Positions 7,481 to 12,450 of a stretch of DNA of 12,450 nucleotides are shown in pieces. The position numbers were made by a program, and so were the translations under genes. Below the pieces are notes generated by a model. That model saw nothing but the letters and a program-made list of their open reading frames with translations. It made no database searches and had not been told where the DNA came from. Every line of letters starts with the position of its first letter. Position 1 is the first letter of the stretch. The stretch is from Candidatus Zipacnadia bacterium. GTDB taxonomy: Bacteria > Armatimonadota > UBA5377 > JALGUK01. The DNA is taken from positions 3,785 through 16,234 of the forward strand of contig JALGUK010000085.1 in NCBI GenBank assembly GCA_029820875.1. Reading direction: 5' to 3'.

Positions 7481-9637
7481 CTATTCAGTCAATTCCGCCA
7501 AAGAGCGGGCTTCCATGCCGCCACGGACAAGGATTATCGGCCGTGGACTGCGCTGGGCGACATCTTCGGCCAGCGAGCCGAAGAAAACCCGTCGTAAACC
7601 GCTGCGAGACGTGGTGGCCATTACAATCACATCGTGGTCCTGTGCGGCCTCGATAATCTCATGAACACGAGATTCGGCTGCCACTGCCCGGCAATTGACC
7701 TGTCCCGGTACCCCCTCACACAACGCCCAACCTCCGAGGTCGTCACAACCCTTGTCGAGTTCTTCCTTCGCGGTCTCGGGAGCCATCAGGCGCAGAAGAG
7801 TGATCTGATGTTCGGACACAAGCCCCAGAGCACAAATGAGCGGTCGCAGCGAAATGAAATCGTCAGGGCTGCTCAGAGGTACTAATATACGCTCCGTGTG
7901 AAAGGCTCCGGCAAACTTGACCACAATGACAGGGCAGAGGGCGTCTCGCGCAACAGCGTCCACTATCCGCCCCAACCGTCGGGACCGCTGAGTCAAAGGG
8001 TGTCCCATCACTATCGCTTGCGCATTTTGCGTCTCTGCCACTCGAAGCAGCCCAGCGGAAACCTCCCCCGCGAATTCCACTTCATTCTGTATCTGATAAC
8101 CCATGCTCTGGGCTTCGTCGCGCGCTGTGCGGAATAGCTCAACCGGGTATCGGTCCAAATCGGGACTCCAAAAGCTGTCGTCAGGCTGGCCCGTCGCCAC
8201 GTGCACCCCGAGGGGCTGTGCGCCGTAATGATGACTTAGAAGAACAGCCATGCGGGTGATGCCTCGTGCGGTCACAGGATGGCTGAGCGCCCCGATTACA
8301 AAGCCCTTTTGGCGCGGAGCTGGCTCGAGCTTGGGCCATGTCCACTTCACAATGTCAACACCGTTAAGCTCGCTCGCCGGCACTTCCAATGACTCAGGGT
8401 GTGATGCACTTGCACGTTCACCGGCTCGTAAAAGCGTCCAGCGTACCAGCGGCGGACCCAGAAGTTCGTTGACGACCACGCTCGCCACCACGACGTTGAT
8501 TACCATGCTCCGAATGGGTTCGAGCGTCGGGTCCTGCCGTACCAGGTAAGCAAGGCCGATAGCAAGGCCTGCCTGCGGTAACAGGCCAAGCCCCACCGAA
8601 GTTGCATGCTCACGAGGCATCCCCGACAGTGTCGCACCAAGCCAGGCCCCGAAGTACTTCCCTGCGGCTCTACCGACGACAAAAACAACTCCAACAGCCC
8701 CAGCCGCTATCAGCTCGTGAAGATGAAGTTGAGCACCGGCAAGGGCGAAAAAGATGCCGTAAAGAGGGGGCTCGAAATCGTTCAACGCTCGAAATGCCCG
8801 AACGTCGCGTCGGTCTCGATTCACTACGGCGAAGCCGGCGGCAACACCAACCAAAAGCGGTGATACTCCGAGAAAGGATGCGAGTCCGCCGCAAAGCAAT
8901 ACCGTGGCTAACGCCACGACAAGTACATCAGAGCGGCTGCTGAGTTTGTGCACGAGGATGTCGGTGAACAATCCGATTGCCAGACCCAAGGCGACCGCAA
9001 CCAACGTCTCAGCGACCGGGACAAGAATCTGCGCTACATGTGCGCCCGTTGCCGTTCCAACCAATACTCTCGCCACAGCAACCGTTATCCCGAATAGCAT
9101 GATACTCAGTACATTGTTGACTACCACGCTCGACAGCAACAAACGGGAAATCGGGCCTGTGGCTTCCATTTCCCGAATCACGGCAACCGTGGCGGCGGGA
9201 GCTGTAGCCACGGCGATAGAGGCACAAACCAATGCCACAGCAACCGCTGATGCCAATGTTGGAGCCGCTTCTCCGGAGGAAACACTCGATGCGACTATAC
9301 CGACACTTACCGCCACAAGTACAAATGTACCGACGGACTCCCCGGCACTTACGGCGGCGACGGACCTCGCCGACCGCTTGAGCTGTTGCAAGTCAAAACG
9401 TTCCCCGATGCCGAATGCGATCAGCAACAGGGCAATGGTAGTGAAGATTTGGAGGTGAGTACCAAGCAGTTCATCCGATAGCAGACCCAGTCCCGTCGGC
9501 CCCAGGCCGATTCCAGCGACGATATATCCCGTCACCGACGGCAGGCGGATTAGTCTGGCCACAGTCGCCAGTGCAAAGCCTGCAGCAAGTAACAGACTCA
9601 GCGCAAAGATTGGGTCCAGCACCGCGCTCTCGCCCAT
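7481..9637 (-). CDS. CPA2-type cation/proton antiporter fused to two UspA domains
   Basis: A 718-aa protein from ATG 9637. Residues about 5-405 are a dozen or so hydrophobic segments of the Na+(K+)/H+ exchanger fold: LPSVTGYIVAGIGLGPTGLG near the start, ATAPAATVAV in the crossing helix, GRAAGKYFG, and GLLPQAGLAIGLA near the end. Two universal stress domains follow: about 444-575 (KGFVIGAL ... PVIVVKF) and 582-704 (TERILVPLS ... RSGLRRVFFGSLAEDVAQ). The second keeps the nucleotide-binding-like FGSLAE motif; the first lacks the usual glycine pattern. It should sit in the inner membrane with the Usp domains in the cytoplasm as regulators, as in other Usp-fused exchangers. Oddity: the ion-binding pair, usually DD or ND, is N174-N175 (SSVVVNNVLSI). 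It lies 57 bases downstream of the DUF4838 gene and ends 9 bases from the convergent GH78 relic. Confidence 0.92.
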   Translation of the reverse strand: MGESAVLDPIFALSLLLAAGFALATVARLIRLPSVTGYIVAGIGLGPTGLGLLSDELLGTHLQIFTTIALLLIAFGIGERFDLQQLKRSARSVAAVSAGESVGTFVLVAVSVGIVASSVSSGEAAPTLASAVAVALVCASIAVATAPAATVAVIREMEATGPISRLLLSSVVVNNVLSIMLFGITVAVARVLVGTATGAHVAQILVPVAETLVAVALGLAIGLFTDILVHKLSSRSDVLVVALATVLLCGGLASFLGVSPLLVGVAAGFAVVNRDRRDVRAFRALNDFEPPLYGIFFALAGAQLHLHELIAAGAVGVVFVVGRAAGKYFGAWLGATLSGMPREHATSVGLGLLPQAGLAIGLAYLVRQDPTLEPIRSMVINVVVASVVVNELLGPPLVRWTLLRAGERASASHPESLEVPASELNGVDIVKWTWPKLEPAPRQKGFVIGALSHPVTARGITRMAVLLSHHYGAQPLGVHVATGQPDDSFWSPDLDRYPVELFRTARDEAQSMGYQIQNEVEFAGEVSAGLLRVAETQNAQAIVMGHPLTQRSRRLGRIVDAVARDALCPVIVVKFAGAFHTERILVPLSSPDDFISLRPLICALGLVSEHQITLLRLMAPETAKEELDKGCDDLGGWALCEGVPGQVNCRAVAAESRVHEIIEAAQDHDVIVMATTSRSGLRRVFFGSLAEDVAQRSPRPIILVRGGMEARSLAELTE

Positions 9638-9645
9638 CAACGTTA

Positions 9646-9650
9646 CTCCC
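9646..9650 (-). promoter_or_regulatory. Ribosome binding site deciding the antiporter start
   Basis: On the minus strand GGGAG lies 8 bases before ATG (9637-9635). A TTG directly before it (9640) would be only 5 bases away, so the ATG is preferred. Confidence 0.55.
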
Positions 9651-9694
9651 GCATGGAATCTGACAACCCAAGGTCTTCCAGGAATTGGTGTATC

Positions 9695-11620
9695 CTACTC
9701 CTGCCATATCTGGCGCAATTTCTCCAGATAGTCCACCATCTCGAACGTATCGAGTGCACGTGCAGTATCTGCCTCGGTCCGCTGGACGAATTGCACCGCC
9801 GCCTCAAGTTGATTTCCAGCCTTATTGATATCGCCCGCCTGCTTCGCCTGCAACGCAGCCCACAACAGACTTAGAAGCTCGTGATAGTGGAGCAGCAGTT
9901 GCCAGGAGTGCTCCTGGGTTAACGACGCCGCTGTCCGGGCTGCTTCCTCGAGCATCGGCCTCTGGTCGGTAAGCCGCCTGATAGCCGTCTCTGCACAGTT
10001 CCTGTCGGCGGCCTCCCACCAGGAACGACCATGGAGAGGAGCACCGGTCAGTTCTACGAGGTCATCGAAGAAGGCGGACGCGGTCGAAGCAGCATCGCCG
10101 TAGGCGTAACTGAAGTATTTGGCCTTCTCATCGACCGCAGGAGTCATCCCCCAGAGCGCCCGCGCCATAACGTAAAACGGCCACCCATTGGGGTAGAAAA
10201 TCCTCTGATTACAGCAGTTGACGAGTCCCCCTATGCCCTGCCGCGCGTAGTCTTCGATGTCCTCCGGCATCAAATCGGCCAACCGGACGGTCATGTTATC
10301 TTCCCGCCAAATCCACATGAAGTGATAATCAAACGCAAAGGAGTCGCGAGGCCTTACAGCATCCCACAGACGAAGCAATTGCCAGTTGTCCCGATTGTCG
10401 TGCGGCATAACGAGCCTGTTACGCTCAGGCCTCGCTAAGGGACGGTCTTCGCCGCAGCGAGGGTCACTGAGGCGATGGGCGTAACAGCGTGAGATAGGCG
10501 CAAACATGTATACGAGATTGTCATGGCTCAAGTCCAACTCGACCTGCTCAGGCGGCCAAAGAGTGTTAGTATAGGCCAAAAAAACAAGCTTCATATCCGG
10601 GGCGATTTTCCGCAACCGCGGCGATATCTCATTAAGCAACATCACATACCAGTCGGAAGGACTAAGGCGCCGGCATTCAGGGCACTCGCACTGATTATTC
10701 GTTCCGTCTGAGAGCCAGAAGTGGAGAAAATCAACCTCCGGATGCTCACGCGCGAACTCGAGCACCTTCTCCACCAGACGGCGGCGTGCTTCTGGATTGC
10801 TGTAACATAATTCCGTGTTTATTGGGATATTACCCCATACCTCGCGCTTCCCGTTGACCTCCGCTATTAACCGGATTTGCTCATCGGATAGTTCCCCTTC
10901 GTAAGGAACCCAACCATTGGTGGGAAGGCCGATGGCGGCCGCGGTCCAGCCATGTCCCACTCGGTGCAACAGCAGCCCCCGTTCCTTGACCGCTGCAATC
11001 ACAGTATCATCCATCTCACGGCACTCTTCCTCGGTCAGCTCGCGACGTTCCTGCCAGGTCGGATTCAACTGATGTTCGTACCAGCGGCGCCAGAAGTGGC
11101 TCGACACTTGGAACTGGAGGAAATACGCGTTGAGCCCCACTTTTGGCATCCACTTCACCATATCAAGAACGTGCTCCAGTGCCGTTGCACCCTCGATGCA
11201 GACTCCTCGATGCCGATTGGCGGCCGCCTGATTGATATCGAAGCCCGACAGTGGTATATCGTTAATTCGCGGCAAGACCTCGCCGTCTTCGCCCGGCCAA
11301 AGCCATTCCGCGCCCAATTCCCTAAGGTACTGGTATGCGCCCATCAATGCGCTTCGGGGGTTGACACCTGCAATGACAAGGCTCTCGCCGATGGAGCGAA
11401 TCGAGAAACCATCATCCCACTTCGGATTATCAACCTGCGGCAGGCCGGCGAGCTGGCCGAGGGCTTCACCGGCACCGACATATATCCCCTCCTCCCCCTC
11501 ATTCCAATGTCCGGGGGCCTTGACCTGGATGTGGCGGCCTGTCATCTGACCGAGACAACGTGCAAGCTCATCAGCCGCCAGAACCACGGCAGGATGTTCG
11601 TCAAGCGCAATAATCTCCAT
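9695..11620 (-). CDS. DUF4838 family protein (alpha-glucuronidase-like N-terminus)
   Basis: ATG 11620 gives 641 aa, with GAGG 7 bases upstream; a longer frame from TTG 11674 adds 18 unlikely residues. The N-terminus (IIALDEHPAVVLAADELARCLGQMTG, about 3-28) resembles the beta/alpha domain placed ahead of several glycoside hydrolases such as GH67 and GH20. A long DUF4838 domain follows from about 135 to 440, probably a TIM barrel, with LHFWLSDGTNNQ then C311-E-C313-P-E-C316 and a downstream PSDWYVMLLNEI; the C-X-C-X2-C cluster is typical of this family and may bind metal. The C-terminal 150 residues are helical. No signal peptide is evident from this start. The function of DUF4838 is not established; glycan hydrolysis is the usual assumption. 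It lies between the sialidase-like gene (259 bases upstream) and the antiporter. Confidence 0.88.
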   Translation of the reverse strand: MEIIALDEHPAVVLAADELARCLGQMTGRHIQVKAPGHWNEGEEGIYVGAGEALGQLAGLPQVDNPKWDDGFSIRSIGESLVIAGVNPRSALMGAYQYLRELGAEWLWPGEDGEVLPRINDIPLSGFDINQAAANRHRGVCIEGATALEHVLDMVKWMPKVGLNAYFLQFQVSSHFWRRWYEHQLNPTWQERRELTEEECREMDDTVIAAVKERGLLLHRVGHGWTAAAIGLPTNGWVPYEGELSDEQIRLIAEVNGKREVWGNIPINTELCYSNPEARRRLVEKVLEFAREHPEVDFLHFWLSDGTNNQCECPECRRLSPSDWYVMLLNEISPRLRKIAPDMKLVFLAYTNTLWPPEQVELDLSHDNLVYMFAPISRCYAHRLSDPRCGEDRPLARPERNRLVMPHDNRDNWQLLRLWDAVRPRDSFAFDYHFMWIWREDNMTVRLADLMPEDIEDYARQGIGGLVNCCNQRIFYPNGWPFYVMARALWGMTPAVDEKAKYFSYAYGDAASTASAFFDDLVELTGAPLHGRSWWEAADRNCAETAIRRLTDQRPMLEEAARTAASLTQEHSWQLLLHYHELLSLLWAALQAKQAGDINKAGNQLEAAVQFVQRTEADTARALDTFEMVDYLEKLRQIWQE

Positions 11621-11627
11621 ATGACGA

Positions 11628-11631
11628 CCTC
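11628..11631 (-). promoter_or_regulatory. Ribosome binding site deciding the DUF4838 start
   Basis: On the minus strand GAGG is followed after 7 bases by ATG (11620-11618). This supports the internal ATG over the TTG at 11674. Confidence 0.6.
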
Positions 11632-11727
11632 GCTTATTCTGGTGTAATGGATTCTGCCGACCCCGTGCCGGCAATAGGTTTGACCTCTTAGGCTGCGCAA
11701 TTGCTTATTTCCGTGTCCTCAGCGACA

Positions 11728-11762
11728 GCGGGAGACCGCCCACATACCGAGCGATCTCCCGC
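11728..11762 (-). terminator. 8-bp inverted repeat downstream of the sialidase-like gene
   Basis: GCGGGAGA (11728-11735) and TCTCCCGC (11755-11762) pair perfectly around a 19-nt loop, about 118 bases after the sialidase-like stop on the minus strand. No T-run follows on either strand, so a terminator role is uncertain; an operator for the DUF4838 gene is an alternative. Confidence 0.25.
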
Positions 11763-11879
11763 CGGCCATGCCCGCAATCGGCAGGGAGACGATTAAACGC
11801 TCCCCGTTCCCTTCAGAGTGTCCGGGACAGCGACCAATCCTCAAGACGCCAAGAGATGGTCCGCTTCCACGGCGGTGCA

Positions 11880-12450
11880 TTACTTACCCACAAAGTCCCC
11901 TTCATGCAGAGCCAAGCGAGCGGCGCCAGCGCGAATCCAAAGCTCACCAGGCTGATACTCGAAGATATACGGATAAGACAGGTTCCCGCCCTTCTTGCGT
12001 GCGACGACAACAGGCTTGGTCCAGGTCTTCCCGTCGTCTTCCGAGAAGGCGATGGACAACTCGTCCCGCTGCCAACTGGTATGGGTCTCATGCTGCCTGC
12101 CGGGGCCGCGCCTGGGATAGTTGGCCTTCGCTTCTTCATCCAGCCCCTCCGGGTACAGGCGATTCCAGGCCAGAACAAGCCGGCCGCTCTTTAGGCGCAG
12201 CAAGAAGCCGGGGGAACTGCTCGCGTCAATCTGACTCGGCCTCAGCACACGCCAGTAATAGCCGTGGTCGTTCGAGAAGGCATCCCAGAAGCGATCGAGA
12301 TTGGTCCGAATCAGCATCATCAATCGCCCATCCGTCAACTCCTCAACTGTAGCCTCAAAGCCCCCGTCGTGGTCACCGTGCCCGCCGATGTCAATGAGGT
12401 TGCTACGCTTCCACGTCTGCCCGTTATCGGCCGAGACAAACACGTACTGC
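11880..12450 (-). CDS. Sialidase-like (BNR/Asp-box) protein, C-terminal part (partial)
   Basis: The frame is open to the right window edge; the GTG at 12443 is internal. About 190 codons are visible, ending in TAA. Three Asp boxes (S-X-D-X-G-X-T-W) mark a beta-propeller: SADNGQTW (12434-12411), SNDHGYYW (12275-12252, Thr replaced by Tyr) and SEDDGKTW (12044-12021). Between them, GGFEATVEELTDGRLMMLIRT carries a Glu and an Arg in places used by the sialidase active site, and LSYPYIFEYQPGELWI near the end resembles the region carrying the catalytic Tyr. The form ASSSPGFLLRLKSGRLVLAWNR is common in sialidase-family proteins of planctomycete-like bacteria, many of which are not proven to cut sialic acid. 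The protein is probably exported, but the N-terminus is outside the window. A role in glycan breakdown with the nearby DUF4838 protein is inferred from position. Confidence 0.88.
   Translation of the reverse strand, partial: QYVFVSADNGQTWKRSNLIDIGGHGDHDGGFEATVEELTDGRLMMLIRTNLDRFWDAFSNDHGYYWRVLRPSQIDASSSPGFLLRLKSGRLVLAWNRLYPEGLDEEAKANYPRRGPGRQHETHTSWQRDELSIAFSEDDGKTWTKPVVVARKKGGNLSYPYIFEYQPGELWIRAGAARLALHEGDFVGK

Larger units (their letters stand above)
11621..11879. other. 259-base gap between the sialidase-like and DUF4838 genes
   Basis: No gene seen; open frames here are short or antisense. It holds an 8-bp inverted repeat at 11728-11762. No convincing promoter pair for the DUF4838 gene was found, although the length of the gap makes a separate promoter likely. 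Confidence 0.5.

Noticed and set aside
9638..9640. TTG start for the antiporter
   Set aside because: The adjacent ATG has better spacing (8 bases) from GGGAG.
10952..11647. 231-codon plus-strand open frame opposite the DUF4838 gene
   Set aside because: Antisense to the N-terminal and DUF4838 domain of a clear family member; no independent evidence.
11621..11674. TTG start for the DUF4838 protein, adding 18 residues
   Set aside because: The added residues are basic and unlike a signal peptide; the ATG at 11620 has GAGG at 7 bases.

Overview
The window is bacterial, moderately GC-rich and gene-dense. The gene mix (a bacterial alpha-2-macroglobulin, a URO-D-like methyltransferase homologue, a GH78-like enzyme, a DUF4838 protein and a BNR sialidase) is what one commonly meets in free-living glycan-degrading Planctomycetes, Lentisphaerae, Armatimonadetes, Hydrogenedentes and similar lineages. 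No rRNA, tRNA, CRISPR array, IS element or phage gene was seen, so the phylum assignment is inference from gene content only.

Layout. Plus strand: the 3' end of an alpha-2-macroglobulin-like gene (1-1197); a 350-base gap with hairpins; an NtrC-family regulator (1548-2981) whose stop overlaps the start of a 62-codon single-span membrane protein (2978-3166); a remnant of a histidine-kinase ATPase domain (3232-3591); a URO-D superfamily protein (3777-4964); and a GH78 alpha-L-rhamnosidase-like gene broken by an internal deletion and frameshift (5035-7471). Minus strand: a CPA2-type cation/proton antiporter with two C-terminal universal stress domains (7481-9637), a DUF4838 protein (9695-11620) and the 3' part of a sialidase-like gene (11880-12450, open at the window edge). 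The two strands converge at about 7476 with only 9 bases between stop codons.

Function. The GH78-like, DUF4838 and sialidase-like genes point to breakdown of complex glycans. The URO-D-like protein next to GH78 may act on a released methylated or modified product, but this is a guess from neighbourhood. The A2M protein is a periplasmic or cell-surface protease trap.

The most striking feature is the number of recognisable families that lack residues normally needed for activity. The NtrC-family regulator has Gly where the receiver phosphoacceptor Asp should be, and NAFTDG in place of the sigma-54 contact loop GAFTGA. Its apparent partner kinase is reduced to a membrane segment plus a partial ATPase domain with no His box. 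The antiporter has Asn-Asn where the ion-binding Asp pair normally sits. The GH78 gene has lost the segment expected to carry the catalytic base. Either this is an eroding region, or some of these proteins (especially the regulator and the antiporter) have been repurposed. No clearly new multi-gene system could be demonstrated; the best candidate for one is the phosphorylation-blind regulator, membrane peptide and ATPase-fragment module at 1548-3591.
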